From Desulfuromonas versatilis (GTDB lineage: Bacteria; Desulfobacterota; Desulfuromonadia; Desulfuromonadales; NIT-T3), in NCBI RefSeq assembly GCF_019704135.1, contig NZ_AP024355.1:1668001-1732000 (forward strand): a stretch of DNA of 64,000 nucleotides. The letters run 5' to 3'. Numbering within the stretch: position 1 is the stretch's first letter; every line of letters begins with the position of its first letter. A program made the translations under genes and the position numbers. This document shows, piece after piece, positions 1-10,761 of the stretch. Below the pieces are notes generated by a model. The model saw nothing but the letters and a program-made list of their open reading frames with translations, was not told the DNA's origin and made no database searches.

Positions 1-1
1 G

Positions 2-634
2 CTGGCCGATCTGCGCCAGGAGATGGTGGTGCTGGCCCAAAATGACGCCAAGGTCCGCGTCATGGCCAAACTGGCCAAACCCAAGGCCGACGCCATGAAC
101 GGCGTGGGCGGCCCCCCCGAAGAGGATGTTTCCGCGGGGTTCTCCGAGCTGCAGCAGCAGATCGACCAGATGGTTCGCGCCATCGACCTGCGTCGTGAAA
201 GCCAGGAGGAGATCCAGGGCTTCCTCAATGACCAGCGCTCCCTGCTGGCGGCCAAGCCCCAGGGAATGCCGGTCAAGGGGTGGGTGACCTCGGCCTTCGG
301 CGTGCGCCGCGACCCCTTCAACGGCGCCCGGAAAATGCACGAAGGCGTGGACATCGCCTCGCGTACCGGGACCCCGGTCTTCGCTACCGCCGACGGCATC
401 GTCACCCAGGCCGAAACCGTCTCGGGGTACGGCAAGCTGGTCGTCGTCGACCACGGCTACGGCTTCAAGACCTACTACGGGCATAATTCGAAACTGTTCG
501 TCAAGGTTGGTCAGCGGGTCAAGCGCGGCGAGAAGGTCGCCGCCGTCGGCAACACCGGCCGCTCAACCGGCCCCCATGTCCACTACGAAGTGCGCCGCAA
601 CGGTGTCCCCCTCAATCCCCGCAAATATCTCTGA
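2..634 (+). CDS. M23-family metallopeptidase, C-terminal part (5' end outside window)
   Basis: The reading frame is open from the first base, so the start lies upstream and about 210 C-terminal residues are visible. The last 120 residues form a LytM/M23 peptidase domain. The HEGVD motif and the HVHYE motif carry the zinc-ligand His/Asp and the HxH pair of active enzymes, with the usual glycine-rich turns (YGHNSKLFVKVGQ, VGNTGRSTGPH) between them. Such enzymes cut peptide cross-links in cell-wall peptidoglycan and act in the periplasm. The region before it is helical and Gln/Glu-rich, like the coiled-coil stalk of NlpD/EnvC-like proteins. The gene ends just before a strong terminator. The family is certain; the exact subfamily is not, because the N-terminus is missing. 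Confidence 0.9.
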   Translation: MADLRQEMVVLAQNDAKVRVMAKLAKPKADAMNGVGGPPEEDVSAGFSELQQQIDQMVRAIDLRRESQEEIQGFLNDQRSLLAAKPQGMPVKGWVTSAFGVRRDPFNGARKMHEGVDIASRTGTPVFATADGIVTQAETVSGYGKLVVVDHGYGFKTYYGHNSKLFVKVGQRVKRGEKVAAVGNTGRSTGPHVHYEVRRNGVPLNPRKYL

Positions 635-653
635 TTTCAGCCGCAACTCGCAA

Positions 654-678
654 CCCCGGCCAGGCGCCGGGGTTTTTT
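654..678 (+). terminator. Rho-independent terminator after the M23 peptidase gene
   Basis: A perfect 7-bp stem (CCCCGGC, 654-660, with GCCGGGG, 666-672) and a 5-nt loop are followed by TTTTTTG. It sits 20 bases after the stop codon and separates the peptidase gene from secA. Confidence 0.9.
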
Positions 679-722
679 GTGCCCGCAGGCAGCGCACCCG
701 GGTCTTCGTCCTGTCTTTGTCC

Positions 723-751
723 TTGAGGGGGGTGGGGCTTTATGTTAATAT
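723..751 (+). promoter_or_regulatory. Candidate sigma-70 promoter for secA
   Basis: TTGAGG (723-728) and TAATAT (746-751) are spaced by 17 bases, about 80 bases before the secA start and after the upstream terminator. Each hexamer matches 4 of 6 or better. This is a sequence match only. Confidence 0.45.
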
Positions 752-830
752 TTTCCCCTTTTTCGGGAGATGTCTCCCTGTCCGGCCGCCGGTTCGCGAC
801 GGTCGCGTTCAGCCGCATACGGAGTGTTAA

Positions 831-3521
<2,691 letters not shown>

Positions 3522-3553
3522 GTGGCAGGCAGTCTGGGCCCAAGGAGGGCTGA

Positions 3554-5266
3554 ATGATGACCCCGGCGGTCGAAAAAGGCCGGCTGCCGGCGGTCCTGGT
3601 GGTCGACGACGCGCCGTTTTTCCGGCGCCTGGTCGTCGAGCTGCTGGAGGGACGCGGCTATCCGGTGGTGGAGGCGGGCGACGGGGAGCAGGCCCTGGGG
3701 GTGCTGGCGCGCCGGGATATCGCCGTGGTTCTGACCGACATCGAGATGCCGGGTCTCAGCGGTCCGGCCCTGCTGCGGCGGATCAAACGTCTGCACCCGC
3801 TGGTGCAGGTCATGATCGTCTCTTCGCACCATGATTTCGAAGCCGCCCGCCAGGTGCTGCGCGACGGCGCCCTGGACTATCTCACCAAACCGATCCAGGA
3901 GCCAGACCTGTTCGAGGCCCTGGAACGGGGTGTCAAGGCCTACCGGGAGGCCCGCAACGCCGCGGTGCTGAGACATGAAGCCCAGCGGCGCTTTTCCGAC
4001 CTGATTCTGCTGCGTGAGATCGGGGAGACGGCCAGTTCCCGGGACAACCTGCAGTTCGTCTTCGAGAAGGTGCTCGACTCGATTACTGCCGTGCTCGAGG
4101 TGGAGATTGCCTCGGTCATGCTGGTCGACGAGGACGGTCTGCTGAGAATCGGCGGCGCCAGAGGGCTCCCCGCCAAGGTGATCGAAACCGCCCGGGTGGC
4201 ACCGGGCGAGGGGATCTCCGGGCATGTGCTGGCCAGCGGCACGGCGGTGCTGATCGACAATCTCGAGAACGACCGGCGCTTCGCACCCTGTGCCGGTTCC
4301 GAGCGTTACCGCAGCGGTTCGCTGCTTTCGGTGCCGCTGCGCTGCCGGGACAAGATCCTCGGGGTGATCAATGTCAACAACAAGCACTCCGGAAGGGCGT
4401 TTTCCGCCGCCGACCGGGATCTGCTCGGTACCGTCGCCCACCAGACGGCGTTGGCCATCGAGAACTTCAAGCTGGTCTCCAGCCTGCGTCTCCAGACGCG
4501 CCAGCTCGAGGAGGCCAACCAGCGGCTGGTCAGTTTCAACCAGACCCGTTCCCGCCTGGTCTGCAATCTCTCCCATGAACTCAATACGCCGTTGACCACG
4601 ATCCTGGGGTTTTCGGATTTGATCCTGAATTTCGCCGAGCAGATCGAAGCCGGCGACCTGCGTGACTACCTGGGCAAGATCCACCGGGAAAGCCGCCACA
4701 TGGAGCGGCTGATTGCCGGGATGCTGCGGCTGTTTACCTTCGATTCGGGGCAAGAGGAGTGGCGTCCAGCGCCGGTGTCCCTGGGCGAAGTAATTCAGGG
4801 TGTGCTTAGCGAAGAACAGACGAGGATTGCCGCCCTGCAGCTGCAACTGCAGTTGCAGCTGGCACCCGAAATGGAGCCGCTGTATGCCGACCCCGGCAAG
4901 GTCCGGCTGCTGGTCGGCTCCCTGGTCGATAACGCCATCAAGTTCAACCGTGCCGGGGGCGTGCTGTCGATCCAGGCGCAACCCCGCCTAGTCGAAGGGC
5001 AGAACCGCGTCTACCTGCGGGTGCACAACGACGGGCGGAGCATTCCCCCGGAAGCGGAGCAGGATATTTTCGAGCAGTACACCCAACTCGGCGATATCGA
5101 CACCGACAAGCCCCAGGGTGTGGGAATCGGTTTGGCGATCTGCAAGGCGATCGTTTCCCGAATGAATGGGCAGATTTATCTCGAACCTCCCGCCGGGGAA
5201 GGCACGACTATGGCCGTCATGCTTCCCGCCGGGGATAATTACGGAGTCTCACGTCATGGTGACTAA
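3554..5266 (+). CDS. Hybrid regulator: receiver-GAF-histidine kinase
   Basis: This 570-residue cytoplasmic protein has an N-terminal receiver domain (acidic pair D18/D19, phospho-acceptor D62, KP motif near residue 117). A GAF domain follows (about 160-310), then a HisKA domain with phospho-acceptor H341 in NLSHELNTPLT, and a HATPase domain with the N-box DNAIKFN and G-box GIGLAICKAI. It has no membrane segment. Receiver-first kinases are usually internal relay members that take phosphate from another kinase and tune their own activity. The GAF domain suggests binding of a small ligand. The start is ATG 3554 behind AGGAGG. Its last 11 bases overlap argJ, so translation of the two may be coupled. 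The signal and partner cannot be read from sequence. Confidence 0.93.
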   Translation: MMTPAVEKGRLPAVLVVDDAPFFRRLVVELLEGRGYPVVEAGDGEQALGVLARRDIAVVLTDIEMPGLSGPALLRRIKRLHPLVQVMIVSSHHDFEAARQVLRDGALDYLTKPIQEPDLFEALERGVKAYREARNAAVLRHEAQRRFSDLILLREIGETASSRDNLQFVFEKVLDSITAVLEVEIASVMLVDEDGLLRIGGARGLPAKVIETARVAPGEGISGHVLASGTAVLIDNLENDRRFAPCAGSERYRSGSLLSVPLRCRDKILGVINVNNKHSGRAFSAADRDLLGTVAHQTALAIENFKLVSSLRLQTRQLEEANQRLVSFNQTRSRLVCNLSHELNTPLTTILGFSDLILNFAEQIEAGDLRDYLGKIHRESRHMERLIAGMLRLFTFDSGQEEWRPAPVSLGEVIQGVLSEEQTRIAALQLQLQLQLAPEMEPLYADPGKVRLLVGSLVDNAIKFNRAGGVLSIQAQPRLVEGQNRVYLRVHNDGRSIPPEAEQDIFEQYTQLGDIDTDKPQGVGIGLAICKAIVSRMNGQIYLEPPAGEGTTMAVMLPAGDNYGVSRHGD

Positions 5267-6455
5267 GGGGAGCAAGACCATCAAGGGATTCAAGTTCAGC
5301 GCTCGGGCCGCGGGCATCAAAAAGTCCGGCAAGCCCGATCTGGCCCTGATCTATTCAGAAGTGCCGGCCCGCTGCGCCGGGGTGTTCACCACCAACAAGG
5401 TGGTCGCCGCCCCGGTGGTGGTGAGCGCGCCGAGAATTCGTCGGGGAAGCTGCCAGGCGGTGCTGGTAAACAGCGGCAACGCCAACGCCTGCACCGGCGA
5501 GCAGGGGCTGCGCGACGCTCTGCGCTGCGGCGAGTTGGCCGCCGGGGCGCTCGGGCTGCCCGAGGACCTGGTCGCCGTCTCCTCCACCGGAGTGATCGGC
5601 CTGCCCCTGCCCATGGACAAGTTCGAGCGCCACATCGGGCAACTCGCCGGGGACCTGCAGGCCGGAGCCGTCGAGGAGGCCGCCGAGGCGATCCGCACCA
5701 CCGATGCGTTCGCCAAGCTCTCCGCCGCCGAGGGTGAGGCCGACGGCAAGCCCTACGGGGTTCTCGCCATGGCCAAGGGGGCCGGAATGATCCACCCCAA
5801 CATGGCAACCATGCTGGCCTTCGTGATGACTGACGCCTGTGTGGAGGCTGGGTTCCTCGACCAGGCCCTGCGTACAGCGGTCGACGGCTCGTTCAACAGC
5901 ATTACGGTGGACGGGGATACCTCGACCAACGACATGGTGCTGGTGCTGGCCAACGGCCTGGCCGAAAACCCCGAAATCGTTGCCGGCACCCCCGCGGCCG
6001 AAGCCTTCCAGGGGCATCTCTCGAGGGTGCTGCTCGAGCTGGCCAAGATGATCGTTCGCGATGGCGAAGGGGCCACCAAGGTTGTTGAAATCGCGGTCAA
6101 GGGGGCGGCCGGCGCTGCCCAGGCCAAACAGGCGGCACGCAGCGTGGCCACCTCGAGCCTGGTCAAGACCGCCTTTTTCGGCGAGGACGCCAACTGGGGG
6201 CGGATCATCGCCGCCGTCGGCTATTCGGGGGCCGACGTCGACCCCAACCGGGTGGATATCTTCTTCAACGAGGTGCAGGTGGTCAAGGACGGTCTCGGCA
6301 CCGGAAAGGAACTGGAGGCCAAGGCTACCGAGGTCCTGAAAACTCCCGAGTTCACCGTCACCGTCGACCTCAAGCTCGGTGAAGGACAGGGGCGCTATTA
6401 CACCTCGGATCTCACCTACGACTACGTCAAGATCAACGCTGATTATCGGTCCTGA
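5256..6455 (+). CDS. argJ: Bifunctional ornithine acetyltransferase / N-acetylglutamate synthase ArgJ
   Basis: ArgJ runs the cyclic route of arginine biosynthesis. It moves the acetyl group from N-acetylornithine to glutamate and, in bifunctional forms, also makes N-acetylglutamate from acetyl-CoA. The 399-residue product carries the self-cleavage site KGAGMIHPNMATMLAF, where Thr185 becomes the N-terminal nucleophile of the beta chain. The oxyanion-hole pair (STGVIG) and the conserved C-terminus (TSDLTYDYVKINADY) are intact. ATG 5256 is chosen because GGAG at 5243-5246 precedes it and the family N-terminus aligns there. An upstream in-frame ATG at 5166 lies deep inside the kinase gene and gives a non-homologous extension. 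No other arg genes are nearby. Confidence 0.97.
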   Translation: MVTKGSKTIKGFKFSARAAGIKKSGKPDLALIYSEVPARCAGVFTTNKVVAAPVVVSAPRIRRGSCQAVLVNSGNANACTGEQGLRDALRCGELAAGALGLPEDLVAVSSTGVIGLPLPMDKFERHIGQLAGDLQAGAVEEAAEAIRTTDAFAKLSAAEGEADGKPYGVLAMAKGAGMIHPNMATMLAFVMTDACVEAGFLDQALRTAVDGSFNSITVDGDTSTNDMVLVLANGLAENPEIVAGTPAAEAFQGHLSRVLLELAKMIVRDGEGATKVVEIAVKGAAGAAQAKQAARSVATSSLVKTAFFGEDANWGRIIAAVGYSGADVDPNRVDIFFNEVQVVKDGLGTGKELEAKATEVLKTPEFTVTVDLKLGEGQGRYYTSDLTYDYVKINADYRS

Positions 6456-6473
6456 ACCCCGAACCTCGATTTT

Positions 6474-7139
6474 ATGCTTATTCCCGCGCGCTACATCGAC
6501 CACACCCTGCTGAAGCCCGATGCGACCCGCGAACAGATCCTGCGGCTGTGCGAGGAGGCCGTCGAACACGGCTTCGCCTCGGTCTGTATCCCCCCGGTGT
6601 ACGTCCCCCTGGCTGCCGAGGTGCTTTACGGCTCCGAGGTGGCGGTGGGGACCGTGGTCGGGTTTCCCCTTGGCTATGTCACCACGGCGGTCAAGCTCCG
6701 CGAGACGGCCGTGGCGGTCGCCTCCGGTGCGAGGGAGATCGACATGGTCATTCACCTGGGTGCCGCCCGCGAGGGACGCCTGGGCGATGTCGAGGGGGAG
6801 ATCCGGCGGATCGTCGAGGAGGCCGGCGAGGCGCAGGTCAAGGTGATCATCGAATGCTGCTACCTGGACGATCCGCTGAAGCAGGCCCTGACCGGGTGCG
6901 TGGCTGCTGCGGGGGCCGCCTATGTCAAAACCTCCACCGGTTTCGGTTCCGGAGGCGCCACCCTTGACGATGTCCGTCTGCTCGCCGGCGCCGCGGCGGG
7001 GAGGATCGGGGTGAAAGCCGCCGGCGGCATTCGGGACTGGGCCGGGTGCCGGGATTTTCTGCAGGCCGGGGCGACGCGCATCGGCACCAGCGCCGGCATC
7101 ACCATCATGCAGCAGTGGCAGTTGGAGCAGGGGCTGTGA
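6474..7139 (+). CDS. deoC: Deoxyribose-phosphate aldolase DeoC
   Basis: DeoC splits 2-deoxyribose-5-phosphate into glyceraldehyde-3-phosphate and acetaldehyde, the last step of deoxynucleoside salvage. The 221-residue protein has the class I aldolase signature: IDHTLL near the N-terminus, the Schiff-base lysine K152 in YVKTSTGF, and the second active-site lysine in GVKAAGGI. The length is normal for the family. Its stop codon overlaps the GTG start of deoB. It therefore forms a two-gene deoxyribose catabolic unit with deoB, probably cotranscribed with argJ 18 bases upstream. Confidence 0.98.
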   Translation: MLIPARYIDHTLLKPDATREQILRLCEEAVEHGFASVCIPPVYVPLAAEVLYGSEVAVGTVVGFPLGYVTTAVKLRETAVAVASGAREIDMVIHLGAAREGRLGDVEGEIRRIVEEAGEAQVKVIIECCYLDDPLKQALTGCVAAAGAAYVKTSTGFGSGGATLDDVRLLAGAAAGRIGVKAAGGIRDWAGCRDFLQAGATRIGTSAGITIMQQWQLEQGL

Positions 7140-8323
7140 CCGCAAGCCAGATCAATCGGGTGGTGCTGATCACCCTGGACGGAGTAGGGGTCGGCGCGCT
7201 GCCCGATGCCGCAGCCTACGGCGACGGCGAGGCCAACACCCTGCTGCACGTGGCCCGCGCCTGTGGGGGGCTCAAGCTCCCCAATCTGCAGCGGCTCGGA
7301 CTCGGAAATATCCTCGAGGTCCCCGGCGTCGGCCCGGTCGCCCTGCCCGAGGCGGCCTGGGGCAGGATGCGGGAGCGTTCGGTGGGCAAGGACACCACGA
7401 CCGGGCATTGGGAAATCGCCGGCCTGGTTCAGACCGAGGCCCTGCCGACCTACCCCGAGGGCTTCCCGGAGGAGATCATCGCGGCCTTTGAGCGCGAGAC
7501 GGGCCTGCGCCCGCTGGGCAACATCGCCGCCAGCGGCACCGACATCCTGGTTACGCTCGGCGAAGAGCATTTGGCCAGCGGTCGACCCATCGTCTATACC
7601 AGCGCGGATTCGGTGTTTCAGATCGCCGCCCATGAGGAGGTGATCCCCGTGCAGCGGCTCTATGAGCTGTGTCGCATCGCCCGGGAGATTCTCAACCCCT
7701 ACCGGGTGGGCAGGGTGATTGCCCGGCCGTTTCTGGGCAGCTGCGCCGCGGATTTCCAACGCACCGCCCGGCGCCATGATTTTTCGCTGCCGCCGACAGG
7801 GACGACGATTCTCGACCGGATGGCAGGGGCGGGGCTCGAGGTGTTCGGGGTGGGCAAGATTCGCGACATCTTTGCCGGCCGGGGGGTGACCGGGTACCAG
7901 TACAGCGAGAGCAACGCCGACGGCATGGCCAAGACGCTCGCCAGCCTGGAGGACTTGGAACGGGGACTGGTTTTTACCAACCTGGTGGACTTCGACATGT
8001 TGTACGGGCATCGGCGGGATGCCAGGGGATTCGGTGGCTGCCTGGAGGAATTCGATCTGTGGCTGCCCCGGCTGCTCGAGCAACTGGGACAGCGGGACCT
8101 GGTGATTCTGACCGCAGACCACGGCTGCGACCCCACCACCGCCGGAACCGATCACACCCGCGAATACGTGCCGCTCATGATCTGGAGCAAGACCCCGGGC
8201 TGGCGAGGCGATCTGGGCGAGCGCGAAAGTTTCGCCGAAGTGGCCGCGACCATTGCGCAGGTTTTCGGCCTGGAGCGCGGGCCTGGCAAGGGGGTGCGGG
8301 GAGACTGCCGGCCCCGGGCGTGA
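7136..8323 (+). CDS. deoB: Phosphopentomutase DeoB
   Basis: DeoB interconverts (deoxy)ribose-1-phosphate and (deoxy)ribose-5-phosphate and so feeds DeoC. The 395-residue product shows the alkaline-phosphatase-superfamily metal sites of the family: ITLDGVGVG at the N-terminus, GKDTTTGHWE with the phospho-accepting Thr, and TADHGCDPTTAGTDHTREYVP near the C-terminus. The start is GTG 7136, which overlaps the deoC stop as GTGA. The longer in-frame ATG at 7046 lies within deoC and encodes a His-rich non-homologous leader. The gene ends immediately beside the convergent PilZ gene with no spacer. Confidence 0.97.
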   Translation: MTASQINRVVLITLDGVGVGALPDAAAYGDGEANTLLHVARACGGLKLPNLQRLGLGNILEVPGVGPVALPEAAWGRMRERSVGKDTTTGHWEIAGLVQTEALPTYPEGFPEEIIAAFERETGLRPLGNIAASGTDILVTLGEEHLASGRPIVYTSADSVFQIAAHEEVIPVQRLYELCRIAREILNPYRVGRVIARPFLGSCAADFQRTARRHDFSLPPTGTTILDRMAGAGLEVFGVGKIRDIFAGRGVTGYQYSESNADGMAKTLASLEDLERGLVFTNLVDFDMLYGHRRDARGFGGCLEEFDLWLPRLLEQLGQRDLVILTADHGCDPTTAGTDHTREYVPLMIWSKTPGWRGDLGERESFAEVAATIAQVFGLERGPGKGVRGDCRPRA

Positions 8324-9070
8324 TCACCTCCGGGGAGGGTGGGCGTCCCGCAGCTGTTCGCGGTTGAGGTGGCCGCCATCGCGGCTCTCGGAAAGTTCGC
8401 CGAGAAACCGCTTCTCGATGAACCCCTCCAAAGTGTCCTGGGTCTGCTCGTCGAGGTCGGTGAATTCGATGCCTACCCCCTGCAGGTAGTTGTTTTCCGG
8501 CCCGGGAAGGACGCAATAAAGGACTCTGCCGCAGACTTCCAGCTCCCTCTGCATGCCGAGCAGGGGAATCACCACGCGCACCGGGTCGCGGTTGCCCATG
8601 CGTACCGCCGTCTTGACGAACATCCCCCGGGTGCTGATGCTCATGACCTCGGCCAGGCAGGAGGTTTCTCCGCTGCTGAACAGGCTGGGGAGCTTGACGG
8701 TCAGGCGCAGGTTTTTCCTCGGGTGTTTTTCCAGGTGCCGCTGGATGACTTCAAACAGGGCGAACAGATCAATCGGCACCCCGAGGGTTTCGCAGTCGAT
8801 CCCGATTTTAACCTCGGAATCTTCCTCGCCCAGCACCACCAGTGGCATCGGCGCGGAGTCTATCCTGGAATTGATCCCTTCCATGAGGGAGGAGGTGCTC
8901 GCCAGCATGCCGGCACCGATGATGAGCAGGTCGGGCGAGGTCTGTTCGAGAAACGCCTTTACCTGATCGGCCCTGGACGATACGATAACCCGGTACCCCC
9001 AATGTTTGAGCATGACTTCAAGGGTTGAAAGCAGAGCTTCCCTTTTGTCGCCGATCAGTACCCTTTTCAT
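8324..9070 (-). CDS. Degenerate receiver domain fused to PilZ domain
   Basis: The first 110 of 248 residues fold like a response-regulator receiver. The phospho-acceptor position, expected after PDLLII, is Gly52 instead of Asp, so it probably cannot be phosphorylated in the usual way. A PilZ domain follows, with the c-di-GMP-binding RxxxR motif (R118-R122, in HPRKNLR) and a variant of the second motif (S-I-S-T-R-G, residues 144-149, for D/N-x-S-x-x-G). PilZ proteins sense cyclic di-GMP and control motility, exopolysaccharide or pili. The gene is monocistronic, divergent from the DUF2914 gene, and convergent with and touching deoB. AAGGATAA lies a few bases before the ATG. Binding to c-di-GMP is likely but not proven, given the altered second motif. 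Confidence 0.85.
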   Translation of the reverse strand: MKRVLIGDKREALLSTLEVMLKHWGYRVIVSSRADQVKAFLEQTSPDLLIIGAGMLASTSSLMEGINSRIDSAPMPLVVLGEEDSEVKIGIDCETLGVPIDLFALFEVIQRHLEKHPRKNLRLTVKLPSLFSSGETSCLAEVMSISTRGMFVKTAVRMGNRDPVRVVIPLLGMQRELEVCGRVLYCVLPGPENNYLQGVGIEFTDLDEQTQDTLEGFIEKRFLGELSESRDGGHLNREQLRDAHPPRR

Positions 9071-9185
9071 ATCTGTCGATTATCCTTGTGTGGGGCGGGT
9101 GAATTCATAGTGGGATCTCGGTAACATGGTATATTTTATCCCGGCCGATATGCTTTGTCATCATTTACAGAAGGAGGATGGAGTT

Positions 9186-9572
9186 ATGAAAAAACTTGGC
9201 CTGATGCTGGTGTTGCTGGTCGGCCTGTTGGCTGCACCGGCCTTTGCCGCCGCACTGGAGGTGGCCGAAGGGGTGATCACCACCCAGGTGGTGGATCGCG
9301 AGCCGGTCGATGCGGTGGAATCCTACCCGGCGACGGTGGAGAGGTTGTATTGCTTCACCAGGGTCACCGGGGCCGAAGGCGAGACCAGGGTCTTTCACGT
9401 CTGGTTCCACAAGGGCGAGGAGCTTGCCCGGGTGGAACTCCCGGTCCGGTCTCCTGACTGGCGAACCTGGTCGGCGAAAACCATTCTGCCTTCCTTGAGC
9501 GGCGAGTGGACCGTGGAGGTGCAGGACGCCGAGGGCAAGGCTCTGAAAATTCTCAGTTTCAGCCTGCTGTGA
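9186..9572 (+). CDS. Exported DUF2914-like protein
   Basis: A 128-residue protein begins with a clear signal peptide (KK, a run of Leu/Val, then APAFA-A cleavage near residue 21). The remainder resembles DUF2914: RLYCFTRV, VFHVWFHKGEELARVEL, and W-T-V-E-V near the end. Its function is unknown. The fold is thought to be a periplasmic beta-rich domain. ATG 9186 is chosen because AAGGAGG (9171-9177) sits 8 bases before it and the signal peptide starts there; an ATG at 9126 would give an untypical leader. It is followed after 7 bases by a small gene that may be cotranscribed. Confidence 0.85.
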   Translation: MKKLGLMLVLLVGLLAAPAFAAALEVAEGVITTQVVDREPVDAVESYPATVERLYCFTRVTGAEGETRVFHVWFHKGEELARVELPVRSPDWRTWSAKTILPSLSGEWTVEVQDAEGKALKILSFSLL

Positions 9573-9579
9573 TGCGCCG

Positions 9580-9846
9580 ATGACCCAGAGAGTTCTGGCC
9601 AATTCCGACATCCTCGAGCTCGAAATGGCGGTCCCGCAGGGGCACAGGCACCTGCGGGCTACCCTGCGCCTGCGCACCGGAGAGGAAATCGTCCTGCAGG
9701 AGGCGACCCTGGCCAACCTCGTGCGCGGCTACGTTGCGGTCAAGACCCATCCGCTTCGTGAGGGCATCAGGATGCAAGGGCGTGACCTGGGTTCGACAGA
9801 GAAAAAAGACGGCTTCGCCGACTGGCAATTGCTCGAAGATCTGTGA
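9580..9846 (+). CDS. Small conserved-looking protein of unknown function
   Basis: The 88-residue product is not one I recognise. It is charged, without signal peptide or membrane segment, and has alternating hydrophobic residues (LRATLRLRTGEEIVLQEATLANLVRGYVAV) that suggest a small beta-barrel-like domain. ATG 9580 lies 7 bases after the DUF2914 stop with little ribosome-binding sequence, which suggests coupling to the upstream gene. Codon use matches the neighbours and the frame ends just before a bidirectional terminator, both of which favour a real gene. Confidence 0.7.
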   Translation: MTQRVLANSDILELEMAVPQGHRHLRATLRLRTGEEIVLQEATLANLVRGYVAVKTHPLREGIRMQGRDLGSTEKKDGFADWQLLEDL

Positions 9847-9867
9847 GCCGCCAGCCTCTTTCCCCCA

Positions 9868-9902
9868 CAAAAAAAGCGCCCCTTGCGGAGCGCTTTTTTT
9901 GT
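9868..9902. terminator. Bidirectional terminator between convergent genes
   Basis: An A-run, AGCGC (9875-9879), a short loop, GCGCT (9890-9894) and a T-run make a hairpin that terminates both the 9580-9846 gene and the minus-strand mucR-like gene. Confidence 0.85.
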
Positions 9903-9919
9903 GGATGGCGAATTGCCGA

Positions 9920-10354
9920 TTATTTCTTTTTTCTGCCCCGGGCCGCACGGGCTTTTGCCAGGTTCTCACCGAGGCCGCGATCCATGGCCATCTGCCGCCG
10001 GCTCTCGGAGTAGGCGCGGGCAGCCAGAGGCTGGGTGCGGGGGATGTCGAACTGCTTGCGGTATTCTCCGGGCTTCAAGCCGTGAGCGGTCTTAAGGTGG
10101 CGGGCCAGGGTCTTCATCTCCTTGCCGCAGATCATGCAGGTGACTTTGTCCTTGCCGAACGCCTTCTTGCGGGAAACGGCGGGGGCGGCGGCAGCGGCCT
10201 CTGCGCTCTCCAGGGTTACTTCCTCGCCTTTCTCAAGAGCGGCCAGAACCTTATGGAGTTCACCCAGTTCGGCGACAAGCTCTTCTTTACTCATTGCGGT
10301 GGTCGAAGCGTGAGCCGCAACAATCTCAGCGGCCATTTCCAGAATAGTTGCCAT
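9920..10354 (-). CDS. MucR/Ros-family zinc-finger transcriptional regulator
   Basis: The 144-residue protein has a C2H2-type MucR/Ros finger (C73, C76, H86, H91, in VTCMICGKEMKTLARHLKTAHG). The conserved Tyr-Arg segment and a basic C-terminus ending in RGRKKK follow. Members bind AT-rich DNA, often with their own promoters as targets, and in alphaproteobacteria act as global or H-NS-like repressors. The first 55 residues are helical and Glu/Ala-rich and could mediate oligomerisation. AGGAGG sits 6 bases before the ATG. The upstream AT-rich region with a perfect 10-bp inverted repeat is a plausible autoregulatory target. Confidence 0.93.
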   Translation of the reverse strand: MATILEMAAEIVAAHASTTAMSKEELVAELGELHKVLAALEKGEEVTLESAEAAAAAPAVSRKKAFGKDKVTCMICGKEMKTLARHLKTAHGLKPGEYRKQFDIPRTQPLAARAYSESRRQMAMDRGLGENLAKARAARGRKKK

Positions 10355-10410
10355 GTTTTTTCCTCCTGTTTACGGTTATGGTTGCATAGCTGGTTTTCAA
10401 GGTTGCACTA

Positions 10411-10456
10411 CTAATACAATAAATTTTGTCAAAATCAAGGAAAAAATATTGTATTA
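10411..10456 (-). promoter_or_regulatory. AT-rich control region with 10-bp inverted repeat, upstream of the MucR-like gene
   Basis: TAATACAATA (10412-10421) and its exact reverse complement TATTGTATTA (10447-10456) are separated by 25 bases. On the minus strand, a candidate -35 (TTGATT at 10433-10438, or TTGACA at 10427-10432) and -10 (TATTAG at 10411-10416) fall between and over the two arms. A protein bound at the arms would therefore bracket the promoter. The assignment as operator is inference. Confidence 0.5.
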
Positions 10457-10761
10457 CATGATAAAAAAGACGTTTTTTGCAATGCCTGAGCGGCAACTTG
10501 GATTCATACAGCAGGAGGCAGCAGACTTGTAATTTTGATCAATGCATGTGGTTTTTGGTATGCATCCCTTACATTCACTTAGCGTGTTCAAATTGAGGTG
10601 GCGTTTAAAACTCAGACACGTTTGCGGGTTTTTTATGGCATCCCATGCTGTTTGCCTCGACCGTCACCAAAGGGGTTCGTCAAGATTGCGTTTGCATGGG
10701 AATTGCAGGTAGGGTATAGGTTTTTGAGGGAGAATTTTTTTATTCGAGGGAGTCTGTCGGC
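10457..10761. other. Intergenic stretch without recognised gene
   Basis: This AT-richer region separates the divergent mucR-like and dGTPase genes. I see no open frame with coding character and no confident promoter match, although promoters for both genes must lie here or just beside it. GAGGGAG before 10762 is the likely ribosome-binding site of the dGTPase gene. Confidence 0.5.
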
